Origin: Candidatus Limnocylindria bacterium
Lineage (GTDB): Bacteria; Chloroflexota; Limnocylindria; P2-11E
Length of the DNA: 35,825 nucleotides
Direction: 5' to 3'
NCBI GenBank assembly: GCA_036523395.1
Contig: DATDEH010000004.1
Coordinates: 1-35,825, forward strand
Each line of letters begins with the position of its first letter. Positions within the stretch are counted from its first letter, which is position 1. Shown piece after piece: positions 29,569-35,825 of the stretch. The notes under the pieces are model-generated. The model was not told the DNA's origin. It did no database searches and was given only the letters and a program-made list of their open reading frames with translations. The position numbers and the translations under genes were made by a program.

Positions 29569-30522
29569 CTAGAGCCACCCCTTGCGTCGGAAGTAGAGCG
29601 CGGTGCCTGCGGCCACGGCGAGCATGAAGATCAGCGACGCGAAGAACAGCGGTTCGCTGTCGTACGGGATGAATTTCCAGTTCTGCCCGAAGAAACCCGT
29701 GACCACAGTGAGCACCAGCAAGACGGTCGCTACGCTCGTGAGGACCTTCACGACCTCGTTCAGCCGGTTGGACACCGACGCCAGATGCGCGTCGATGACG
29801 TTCGAGGTCAGCTCGCGGAACGTGTCGATCTCGTCGGTCACGCGCGAGATGTGGTCGTACACGTCCTGGAAGTACGCGCGGCGCCCGGTCTCGCGCAGCT
29901 CGCGGATGTCGCCGCGCACGAGGACGGTCAGGACATCCCGCTCCGGCGCGATGAGGTGGCGGATCCGCACCAGGTCACGCTTGAGCACGAACAGCTCCCG
30001 GATCGAGGTGTCGTAATCGGGCGCCTCGCCGCCGACGACCATCGACTCGAGGAGCTCGACGCGATCGCCGAGCGCGTCCACGATCTTGAAGTACTGGTCG
30101 ACGATGGTGTCGAGGAGCGCGTGGAGGAGGAGCCCCGTGGTCGCCAGCTTTCCCTCGCGGAAGCGCTTCTCGACGGCGGCGCGCGCGGTGAAGTCGCCCT
30201 CGTGCACCGTGACGATCGCGTTCTGCGACATGAAGATCGAGATCTCGACCTCGCGCACCACGCCGGGCGACGGCTCCTCGAGCGCGTAGAAGACGATGAA
30301 GTAGTGGTCGTCGTACTGGTCGATCTTCGGCCGCTCGTGCCGCTGCTGCGCGTCCTCTACCGCGAGCGGGTGCAGATTGAGCTCCTTCGCGGCGAGCTCG
30401 AAGTCGTGGCTCTTTGGATCGCTGATGTCGAGCCAGCACGGGCGGTCGCGGAGCTCGGAAAGCTCCTCGGGCGGCCGTTCGCTGGTCTGGTTCGCTTCCT
30501 TGACGAGCAAACGCGCAGGCAT
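29569..30522 (-). CDS. CorA-family divalent cation transporter with GQN motif
   Basis: This 317-residue protein has the CorA architecture: an N-terminal alpha/beta domain, a long helical stalk (about 110-265) and two C-terminal membrane helices (about 262-280 and 292-311). CorA proteins carry magnesium, cobalt or, in ZntB, zinc. The selectivity motif normally reads YGMN; here it is FGQN with Gln280 in place of Met. The C-terminus ends in basic residues after the second helix. A TAGCCT box lies exactly 6 bases before the ATG, with no ribosome binding site, which suggests a leaderless transcript. It ends 19 bases before atpZ and may be transcribed into the atp operon. Confidence 0.88.
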   Translation of the reverse strand: MPARLLVKEANQTSERPPEELSELRDRPCWLDISDPKSHDFELAAKELNLHPLAVEDAQQRHERPKIDQYDDHYFIVFYALEEPSPGVVREVEISIFMSQNAIVTVHEGDFTARAAVEKRFREGKLATTGLLLHALLDTIVDQYFKIVDALGDRVELLESMVVGGEAPDYDTSIRELFVLKRDLVRIRHLIAPERDVLTVLVRGDIRELRETGRRAYFQDVYDHISRVTDEIDTFRELTSNVIDAHLASVSNRLNEVVKVLTSVATVLLVLTVVTGFFGQNWKFIPYDSEPLFFASLIFMLAVAAGTALYFRRKGWL

Positions 30523-30528
30523 GATCGA

Positions 30529-30534
30529 AGGCTA
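30529..30534 (-). promoter_or_regulatory. Possible -10 element (TAGCCT) of the corA-type gene
   Basis: TAGCCT on the minus strand is followed by TCGATC and then the ATG at 30522. The 6-base spacing recurs at several genes in the window and fits a transcript starting at the ATG. No -35 is apparent. Confidence 0.4.
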
Positions 30535-30544
30535 AACCCGCGGG

Positions 30545-30913
30545 CTAACTGGCGAAGCGCCTGACCACTTTCAGGAACTCAGGCCCGTCGAACGGCTTGC
30601 ACAGGAAGGCTTCGGCGTTGCAGCGGTCGGCCTCGTGCTTCGGATCGATGGCACCGGTGAGGATCACGAGCGGAACTCGCCGAAGCGCCATCCGGAGCTC
30701 GCGCGCGAAGGCCGGTCCGTCCACTCCGGGCATCTGGATGTCGAGCACGACGACCGCGGGAGGATCGATCTGGATCACGCGCATTGCCTCTTCCCCGTCT
30801 CGTGCCTCAACGACACGGAATCCGTCCTCGGTGAGGACGGCGCGCTCCGCCGCGCGCGTCGCCGCATCGTCGTCGACGACGAGGACCGGACGCGCAAATC
30901 GTTGACCAAGCAT
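30545..30913 (-). CDS. Stand-alone receiver-domain response regulator
   Basis: This 122-residue single-domain receiver has an intact phosphorylation site: acidic residues Asp14-Asp15-Asp16, phospho-acceptor Asp58 (VVVLDIQMPGVDG), Thr86 and Lys106 (CKPF). It has no output domain, so it acts through protein contacts or as a phosphate relay, like CheY or Spo0F. No kinase gene is adjacent. The start ATG has AGGTGA upstream. It precedes the CorA-type gene by 22 bases on the same strand. Confidence 0.92.
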   Translation of the reverse strand: MLGQRFARPVLVVDDDAATRAAERAVLTEDGFRVVEARDGEEAMRVIQIDPPAVVVLDIQMPGVDGPAFARELRMALRRVPLVILTGAIDPKHEADRCNAEAFLCKPFDGPEFLKVVRRFAS

Positions 30914-30955
30914 GGGGACTCACCTAGCACAACGCGTACCGCGGTTCAGCCTTCT

Positions 30956-30961
30956 TAGACT
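30956..30961 (+). promoter_or_regulatory. Possible -10 element (TAGACT) of the DUF3052-like gene
   Basis: TAGACT is followed by CGCTGC and then the GTG at 30968, giving a 6-base gap and no room for a ribosome binding site. It is the same arrangement as at 2838 and 30522. A -35 is not evident. Confidence 0.45.
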
Positions 30962-30967
30962 CGCTGC

Positions 30968-31408
30968 GTGGCCCAGCCCGGCGGCCTTCGCGCCATCGAA
31001 GAGGTGGTGCCCAGACTCGGCGCGAAAGCGGGTTTCCCAGCCCTACGTATCGGCCACGTGACGAAGTACGACCGGCCGCTCGAGCACCTGACCGGGCAGC
31101 TCGATATCGCTCCGCTGAAGCTGCCACTCCGCGCGCGCGATGGACGCTACGGTCTGGTGCTCTGCTTCTCACTCGATGAGGTCGACCCACCCAGGCTGGC
31201 GCGCGAGCTCGTTCGCGTCACCCATCCCGACGGAACGATCTGGGTCGTGGTGTGGAAGAAGGATCATCTTCCGCCGGGTGTCCTGTCGTGGGACGAGGCG
31301 CAGCGGGTGATGCTCACGACGGCCTGGGTCGATAACAAGATCCTGTCGCTCGGCGAGCAGGTCTACGCGACCCGTTACGTCCGCCGGCGCCGGCCGGCGA
31401 AGGTCTAG
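30968..31408 (+). CDS. DUF3052-like protein of unknown function
   Basis: This 146-residue protein has no signal or membrane segment. The alternating pattern with YGLVLCFSLDEVDPPRLARELVRVTHPDGTIWVVVWKKD and a final WVDNKILSLGEQVYATRYVRRR resembles DUF3052 proteins from Actinobacteria, in which an acidic segment, a DG-x-IWV strand and a C-terminal wATR strand recur. The match is by eye and not certain. The start is the GTG at 30968, with a TAGACT box 6 bases upstream that suggests a leaderless message. The next gene starts 2 bases after its stop. Confidence 0.6.
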   Translation: MAQPGGLRAIEEVVPRLGAKAGFPALRIGHVTKYDRPLEHLTGQLDIAPLKLPLRARDGRYGLVLCFSLDEVDPPRLARELVRVTHPDGTIWVVVWKKDHLPPGVLSWDEAQRVMLTTAWVDNKILSLGEQVYATRYVRRRRPAKV

Positions 31409-31410
31409 CC

Positions 31411-32355
31411 GTGGAACCGCCAGCCCGCCCTCAGCGTCGCATGAGTGTGCGTCTGCCAGGGCTCGTTCTCGCGCTGGCGCTCGCCGCATGTGGCGGCGGG
31501 CTCGCCTCGCCGACCCCGTCGCCGACACCACCGCCGCAGCCGCTCACGGTGCCCCAGATGAAGTACGCGGTGACGGACCAGCTGGGCCGGCCATGGTTCT
31601 GCGACCCCGACTTCTTCCCGGTCGGGCGCGGCGATGAGGGTCAACGCGCGCAGGAGAAACTGCCAGAGATACAGAAGGATGCCGGCACGTTCAGCGCGAT
31701 CGTTGCGCATCTCAAGCTGTCGCCGGCGCCCCCGTATATGGCGGACCAAACGCTCGCGATCTACCGCGAGTGGAAGACGCTGAACGCGATACAGCTGCAG
31801 CCCGGGTCATTCGGATCTCCCAGCACGCTCCAGGACTGGACCTTCGCGTACCTCGCGATGAGGAACACCGGCGGCGGCGAGCGCGTCGAGGGTCGCGTGA
31901 CCGCGGACGGGCGCATCACCGTCACGGCTCGCCAGCAGTCCGGACCACCGCCGTGCCCGATCTGCCTTGCGGTCGGGACGCACATCGCGACACCGAGCGG
32001 TGAGATCGCCGTGCAGGACCTGCGCGTCGGGGACGTTGTCTGGACGCCCGACCCCAGTGGAACGCGAGTTCCCGCACCGCTCGTGGCAATCGGGAGCACG
32101 CCGGTGCCAGGAACGCACATCGTGGTCCGCCTCGCGCTGGACGACGGGCGCATCGTCTATGTCTCGCCGGGTCACCCGACCGCCGACGGGCGTCACATCG
32201 GCGACCTCGCCGTGGGCGACATGCTCGATGGCGCGCGGATCGCGAGCGTCGACCGGGTTGCCTACGCGGGGGGTGCGACCTACGACGTCCTCCCGGCTGG
32301 CGCGACGGGCGCCTACTGGGCGAACGGCGTGCTACTTGGGAGCACGCTCCGCTAG
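31411..32355 (+). CDS. Lipoprotein ending in a Hint (hedgehog/intein) domain
   Basis: This 314-residue protein is secreted as a lipoprotein (lipobox LAAC, Cys27 from the GTG start; an internal ATG at 31441 would also keep the signal). After a Pro/Thr linker there is an unrecognised extracytoplasmic domain (about 45-175). From Cys185 a Hint-type module follows: CLAVGTHIATPSGEIAVQDLRVGDVVWT, then VSPGHPTADG with His255, then a second LAVGD turn, and a final TYDVLPAGATGAYWANGVLL. In inteins the domain ends in His-Asn before the extein. Here it ends in VLLGSTLR, so splicing is unlikely, though self-cleavage at Cys185 as in hedgehog proteins is conceivable. Its TAG and the TAG of the S9 peptidase share one CTAG. 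Confidence 0.75.
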   Translation: MEPPARPQRRMSVRLPGLVLALALAACGGGLASPTPSPTPPPQPLTVPQMKYAVTDQLGRPWFCDPDFFPVGRGDEGQRAQEKLPEIQKDAGTFSAIVAHLKLSPAPPYMADQTLAIYREWKTLNAIQLQPGSFGSPSTLQDWTFAYLAMRNTGGGERVEGRVTADGRITVTARQQSGPPPCPICLAVGTHIATPSGEIAVQDLRVGDVVWTPDPSGTRVPAPLVAIGSTPVPGTHIVVRLALDDGRIVYVSPGHPTADGRHIGDLAVGDMLDGARIASVDRVAYAGGATYDVLPAGATGAYWANGVLLGSTLR

Positions 32356-34187
32356 GTCTCGAGGAGCTCCCGCGTCAGGAACTTCACGATCCGGCTGTAA
32401 GCGTCCTCGGCGTTCGCGCGCTTCGTGAAGCCGTGGCCCTCGCCGGGATACACGACGTATTCGACACGACGGCCAAGTGTGCGCAAACGCTCGACGACCT
32501 GATCCGATTCTTCCTGCGGCACGCGCGGGTCGTTCTCGCCCTGGAGGATGAGCATCGGGCAGCGCACGTTCTCGATGTGCGTGATCGGTGAGCGCTCGAT
32601 GAGCTTCTCGCGGTCCCGTTCGACGTCGCCGATCCAGCGCGCGAGAAATCGACGCCAGTTCGGTTGCGCGTTCTCGATCATGGTGATGAGATTCGCGACC
32701 CCGAAGACATCGACCGCGCAGCGCCACAGGTCGGGGATCCGCGTGACACACATGAGCGTCGCGAATCCCCCGTACGAGCCTCCGTAGACAGCAAGGCGCT
32801 TCTGATCGAAGTCCGACTGCGTCGTCATCCACTCGGAGACCGCGCGGAGGTCGCGCAGATCTATCCCGCCCCAGTCCTTGTGGATCGCGGCCTGCCACGC
32901 GCGACCGTAGCCGGTCGAGCCGTGGATGTTCGGGACGACGAGCGCGATCCCGTTGTGCACGAGCGCAGCGAGATGCGTCAGATGCGCCGAGAACGCTGGA
33001 CGCGACTGGCCCTCGGGTCCGCCGTGTGGATACAGGACCGCGGGCACGGGTCCGCGCGCGCCGCGCGGCCGGTATACGAAGCACGGGATGTCGCCGTCGG
33101 CCGCCGGGATGCGGATGAGCTCCGGCTCGACGAGCTCGGTGGCCGGCACGCCGAACGTCGTCGTGAGTGCGACGCGTGCCTCGCCGCTCGCTATGTCGAG
33201 CGTCCACACCTGCCACGGCTCGGTCGCCGAGATCCGCGCGAACGCCGCGCGCGTTCCGTCGGCGCTGAGCACCAGATCCTCACAGACTCCATGCAGGTCG
33301 CGCTCGCGGATCGGACCGCCGCCCTGCCGCCAGCGCAGGCGCGAATAGCCGTCCTCGTTCACCGACCAGATCTGCACGCGTCCGTCGACCGATGACGCCG
33401 CGAGCTCGACGTCCCACTTCGGTTGGTCGACGGCATCGCGTCGCCCACTCGCCGGATCGAGCGCTGCGAGCCAGAGGTGGTCGCTCTTCAGATCGGTGAT
33501 CTCGAGCACGCGTCCATCGCTGAGCCATCCCGCGGGGATGTGCTGCACGTCCTCTTGCTGTGGCGTGATCTCGCGAGGCTCCCCGGTGACCGGATCGACG
33601 AGGAGGAGCTCCTGCGTCGTGTTGTCGAGCACCCGCATCACGAGGAGGCGCGTGCCGTCGGGCGACCACCCGCCGGCGACATGCCACGCCGCGCCGGTGA
33701 TGAGCTGTCGCTCCGAACCCGTATCGAGGTCAGCGATCACGATGTCCATATCGGTCGCGATGCGCGAGTTGCTCGAGAACGCGACGCGCCGTCCATCGGG
33801 CGAGGCGGCGTTCCACGAGAGCAGTCGCTGCACCTTGCCCGCGGGATCGACGGAGACCGGTGCGACCGGGCCATCTGGGTGGCGGACGTACACCTGGTGG
33901 AGCTCGGTGCCGCCGCGATCGGCCGCCGCGAGCAGCTCACCGCTCGCGCTCCAGCAGAGGCTGCGGACGGCGTGCTCGGGGATGGTGACGGCGCGCTGCG
34001 CGGTACCGCCGGTCGCCGGAAGCGTCCAGGCCTCGTAGGTGCCGGCACCTTGATCGGATACGACCGCGAGCGTCCGAGCGTCCGGTGACAGCGCTAACAC
34101 GGACCTGCAGGCGAAGCGGCGTGTTGTGTGGGGCACACTCGCGAGCCGATCGTGCGGGTGGAAGTCCGAGAGCGGTCGGTTTGGCAC
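32352..34187 (-). CDS. S9 family (prolyl oligopeptidase-like) serine peptidase
   Basis: This 611-residue protein has a beta-propeller N-terminal part (about 25-340, repeated WSPDGTR-type blades) and an alpha/beta-hydrolase C-terminal domain. The catalytic triad is Ser471 in GGSYGG, Asp553 in GENDPRVP and His585 in GEGHGF. This is the S9C/acylaminoacyl-peptidase-like arrangement, acting on short peptides. No signal peptide is seen, so it is cytosolic. The GTG at 34187 is the longest start, and an in-frame GTG at 34136 is possible. A TACCGT box lies 8 bases upstream of the longer start. It converges on the Hint-lipoprotein gene with overlapping stops. Confidence 0.92.
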   Translation of the reverse strand: MPNRPLSDFHPHDRLASVPHTTRRFACRSVLALSPDARTLAVVSDQGAGTYEAWTLPATGGTAQRAVTIPEHAVRSLCWSASGELLAAADRGGTELHQVYVRHPDGPVAPVSVDPAGKVQRLLSWNAASPDGRRVAFSSNSRIATDMDIVIADLDTGSERQLITGAAWHVAGGWSPDGTRLLVMRVLDNTTQELLLVDPVTGEPREITPQQEDVQHIPAGWLSDGRVLEITDLKSDHLWLAALDPASGRRDAVDQPKWDVELAASSVDGRVQIWSVNEDGYSRLRWRQGGGPIRERDLHGVCEDLVLSADGTRAAFARISATEPWQVWTLDIASGEARVALTTTFGVPATELVEPELIRIPAADGDIPCFVYRPRGARGPVPAVLYPHGGPEGQSRPAFSAHLTHLAALVHNGIALVVPNIHGSTGYGRAWQAAIHKDWGGIDLRDLRAVSEWMTTQSDFDQKRLAVYGGSYGGFATLMCVTRIPDLWRCAVDVFGVANLITMIENAQPNWRRFLARWIGDVERDREKLIERSPITHIENVRCPMLILQGENDPRVPQEESDQVVERLRTLGRRVEYVVYPGEGHGFTKRANAEDAYSRIVKFLTRELLET

Positions 34188-34473
34188 CGCGGGCTACGGT
34201 ACCGCTGTCATCGGATCGGCGCGAAGTGCGCGACGCGGAGAGCGTCCAAGCGACCGTGCACCCGGTACACCGTGCTCAGAAGAAACGCACGGAGGGACGG
34301 TAGTGGCGCTCCGAACGACGACACTCCGAACGCAGCCGCAGCTCCGCTGGTGGACCGTATTCGGACCGCTTCGCCTCGCCGCGCTCCAACGCTCGCCGTA
34401 CTCGTTCGGAGCGCCGGGAACCGATCCGGTCGCACGCGTTCAAGGACGACCCGAACTTCTGGCTCCGGTCGCT
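34188..34473. other. Largest intergenic gap (286 bases), with an inverted repeat
   Basis: No gene is supported between the S9 start and the DUF72 stop. It holds a TACCGT box at 34196-34201 (minus strand) near the S9 start and the long-range inverted repeat described separately. Confidence 0.6.
34305..34415. repeat. 14-bp inverted repeat with 83-nt loop
   Basis: The arms GGCGCTCCGAACGA (34305-34318) and TCGTTCGGAGCGCC (34402-34415) are perfect complements. A second copy of CTCCGAACG (34324-34332) follows the first (34309-34317) with a 15-base offset, so the right arm could pair with either. This could fold as a small structured RNA or be a remnant of a mobile palindromic element. No T-tract follows on either strand. 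Confidence 0.6.
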
Positions 34474-35379
34474 CTAGCGGCGGGCGAGCAGCTCCGAGAG
34501 ATCGCGCGCGTTGTTCACGGCCTTATCGCCGTAGCAGTTGTTCATCAGCAGGTGGATCTCCTCGGATGCCTCTTCCATCCGCTTGATCTTCGGTAGCCAC
34601 TCCTCGAGCTCGCTCTTCTTATAGGAGTAGTCGAACCGCTCGGCGGCGGTGAGACCCCCTTTCTTCCAGTTCTCGGCGTTGCGTCCGTGGAAGCGGACGA
34701 CGGCGAGCGGCGCGGTCACCGCGTCCACCGGCGGGATGCTCGAGGGAAAGCCCTGTGGCTCGTCCACGGCGACGTAGCTGAGGCCGCTGTCGCGCAGGAA
34801 GGCCAGCGTCTCGTCGCGGTTGCGCTCCTCCATCCACAACCGGTTGCGGAACTCGACGGCGAGGCGGTCGTCGGGCAGGAGCTCACGAGCGCGGAGGATC
34901 TCGCTCTTGTTCTTGCCGGTGATCGTGAACCAGTCGGGGTACTGGAGGAGGATCGCGCCGAGCTTCCCCGCCTTGCGCAGTGGCTCGAGGGCCACCCAGA
35001 AACGCGCGTGGATCTCGTCGATGATCTCTTTCGGAAGATCCTTCGGATAGACGCGCCGCTTCTCGCGGGTCTCTGCCGGCAGCGACTCGCGTAGGTCCTT
35101 TGGCAGTCTCTTCGGGTCCGTCGGATGCGTGGTGATCGTGGCGAACGCCTTGAAGTTCATCGTGAAGTTGTCGGGCGTGCGCTCGAGCCAGAGCTGAGCC
35201 TGCTTCTGATCGGGCAGCGCGTAATAGGACGCGTCGTTTTCCACAAGCGGGAAACGCTCGGCGTAGAACCGCAGTCGCTCGTCGGCCTTCTTGGCAACGT
35301 TGTCCGGATACCAGCCGGATTCAAGAAGAGTTGGGTCCGTCCATGAACAAGTACCAATAAGGACGCGCTTCTTCGCCAC
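34474..35379 (-). CDS. DUF72-domain protein (YecE-like)
   Basis: This 301-residue TIM-barrel protein is of the DUF72/YecE family, whose function is unknown. Early motifs IGTCSWTD and the WYP segment with ERLRFYAERFPLVENDASYYALPD, then FTMNFKAF, and the end ELVHLLMNNCYGD-type segment (here EIHLLMNNCYGDKAVNNA) are characteristic. The start chosen is the GTG at 35379, which begins just before the conserved strand. The longer frame to 35430 runs into the inverted-repeat element and adds only Pro/Arg-rich residues. No ribosome binding site is clear. It lies between an S9 peptidase and a WecA-type gene. Confidence 0.9.
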   Translation of the reverse strand: MAKKRVLIGTCSWTDPTLLESGWYPDNVAKKADERLRFYAERFPLVENDASYYALPDQKQAQLWLERTPDNFTMNFKAFATITTHPTDPKRLPKDLRESLPAETREKRRVYPKDLPKEIIDEIHARFWVALEPLRKAGKLGAILLQYPDWFTITGKNKSEILRARELLPDDRLAVEFRNRLWMEERNRDETLAFLRDSGLSYVAVDEPQGFPSSIPPVDAVTAPLAVVRFHGRNAENWKKGGLTAAERFDYSYKKSELEEWLPKIKRMEEASEEIHLLMNNCYGDKAVNNARDLSELLARR

Positions 35380-35410
35380 TAGGAAAGTGTGCGCGGTCCG
35401 AGGCGTGCGC

Positions 35411-35538
35411 GGCTCAGGGCGGGGCGGCACTCCCTCGAGCGAGCGTCTGCGCCCAGCCGGCCCGAACGCGGCGCGCTCCGTGAGTAGCGGGCCGGCGTAG
35501 CCAGCAGCGAGCGAGAGGAGTGCCGCCCCGCCTGAGGC
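35411..35538. repeat. Nested inverted-repeat element (MITE-like or large hairpin)
   Basis: Outer arms: 35418-35433 and 35517-35532 are perfect 16-base complements (GGCGGGGCGGCACTCC), extended after a single bulge by four more pairs outside and four (CTCG with CGAG) inside. An inner pair of arms, CCGGCCCG (35457-35464) and CGGGCCGG (35488-35495), encloses a 23-base loop. The whole 128-base unit can form one long hairpin. It fills most of the 194-base gap between the WecA-type gene and DUF72. It may be a dispersed palindromic element, a structured RNA or a strong bidirectional transcription barrier. Confidence 0.65.
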
Positions 35539-35573
35539 CGCGTCAGCGAGCGGCGCGCGCGGAAAGGGTGACG

Positions 35574-35825
35574 CTAGAAGCGGTCGGCCTCTTCGGCGTA
35601 CAGGGTCGGATCCAACTCTTTCGCTTTCGGTGCGCGCTGAGCGAGCGCGACGACAGTCACGCCGAAGAGGACGACGAGTCCCATGAACGTGATCGCTTGC
35701 GTCCGTCCGCTGGTCACGAACGCCAGGACTCCGAGCACGATCGTGACCCCGTAGATCAGGAGCACGGCTTGGGCGTGCGAGAGACCAACGTCGAGCAGGC
35801 GGTGATGGAAGTGCCCACGATCCGG
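35574..35825 (-). CDS. WecA/TagO/MraY-family sugar-1-phosphate transferase, C-terminal part
   Basis: The frame runs in from the right edge for 83 codons and ends at 35574. It begins with PDRGHFHHRLLDVGLSHAQAVLLIYG, the cytosolic motif with the HxHHR signature of WecA/TagO enzymes, which join GlcNAc-1-phosphate to undecaprenyl phosphate. Two further hydrophobic helices and a short charged tail follow. The GTG at 35765 inside this is only an internal codon. Such an enzyme would supply the lipid-linked sugar used by the WecG/TagA-type transferase at 16417. Confidence 0.9.
   Translation of the reverse strand, partial: PDRGHFHHRLLDVGLSHAQAVLLIYGVTIVLGVLAFVTSGRTQAITFMGLVVLFGVTVVALAQRAPKAKELDPTLYAEEADRF

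Noticed and set aside
34304-34477. Possible gene remnant ending in FKDDPNFWLRSL on the plus strand
   Set aside because: The end reads like protein, but the frame has no start codon, is Arg/Ser-rich low complexity and overlaps the repeat arms.
34303-34596. Plus-strand open frame starting at a GTG with GGAGG 7 bases upstream
   Set aside because: The ribosome binding site is tempting, but half of the frame is antisense to the DUF72 gene and the rest covers the inverted repeat. The peptide has no recognisable pattern.
35574-35765. A separate 63-residue two-helix membrane protein
   Set aside because: The frame continues without a stop to the window edge with the HxHHR motif of WecA/TagO enzymes, so it is the end of a larger gene.

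Overview
The window is a compact, GC-rich bacterial chromosome segment in which almost every base lies in or beside a gene. It holds a complete F-type ATP synthase operon, MreB, undecaprenyl-phosphate sugar chemistry, SpoIID/LytB, GT-C/GT87 membrane glycosyltransferases, small membrane-anchored blue-copper proteins and many lipoproteins. Start codons are often GTG or TTG, and neighbouring genes often overlap by 4 bases. This would suit a Gram-positive-like or monoderm lineage such as a Chloroflexota (Limnocylindria/Ellin6529-like) or actinobacterial relative. No rRNA or tRNA is present, so the placement is inference from gene content and style only.

Layout. (1) 1-2820, minus: rsmG, a divergent HisA-like protein, a metallophosphoesterase and a PrcB-like lipoprotein, then the 5' end of an unrecognised gene cut by the left edge. 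(2) 2838-6156, plus: two tandem membrane-anchored cupredoxins, then hpt and a SpoIID/LytB protein. (3) 6167-9450, minus: an unusual two-component cluster of kinase, response regulator, kinase and DinB. (4) 9499-18179, minus: an eight-gene envelope operon starting with mreB and followed by a WecG/TagA transferase, a GT4 transferase, a PHP phosphoesterase, a flippase-like protein, GT87 and two GT-C-like membrane proteins. (5) 18233-20484: an FTR1 iron permease divergent from a DtxR-family regulator, with two iron-box-like sites between them, and a HicB-DinB fusion after the regulator. (6) 20474-22482, minus: VOC protein, NUDIX hydrolase and a beta-propeller lipoprotein. (7) 22605-30522, minus: atpZ-B-E-F-H-A-G-D-C, preceded by a CorA-family transporter. 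(8) 30545-35825: a lone receiver protein, a DUF3052-like protein, a lipoprotein ending in a Hint domain, an S9 peptidase, a DUF72 protein and the C-terminus of a WecA/TagO-type transferase.

Most notable. The two-component cluster pairs an intact DegS-like kinase with a kinase whose ATP-binding boxes have decayed, and with a LuxR-type regulator whose phospho-acceptor Asp is Glu. Several genes carry a TANNNT box exactly 6 nt before the start codon, which suggests leaderless mRNAs. One such pair shares a 17-bp divergent gap, and another case would make an ACG codon the start of the intact kinase. Two large inverted-repeat elements fill the only sizeable gaps, at 34188-34473 and 35380-35573.
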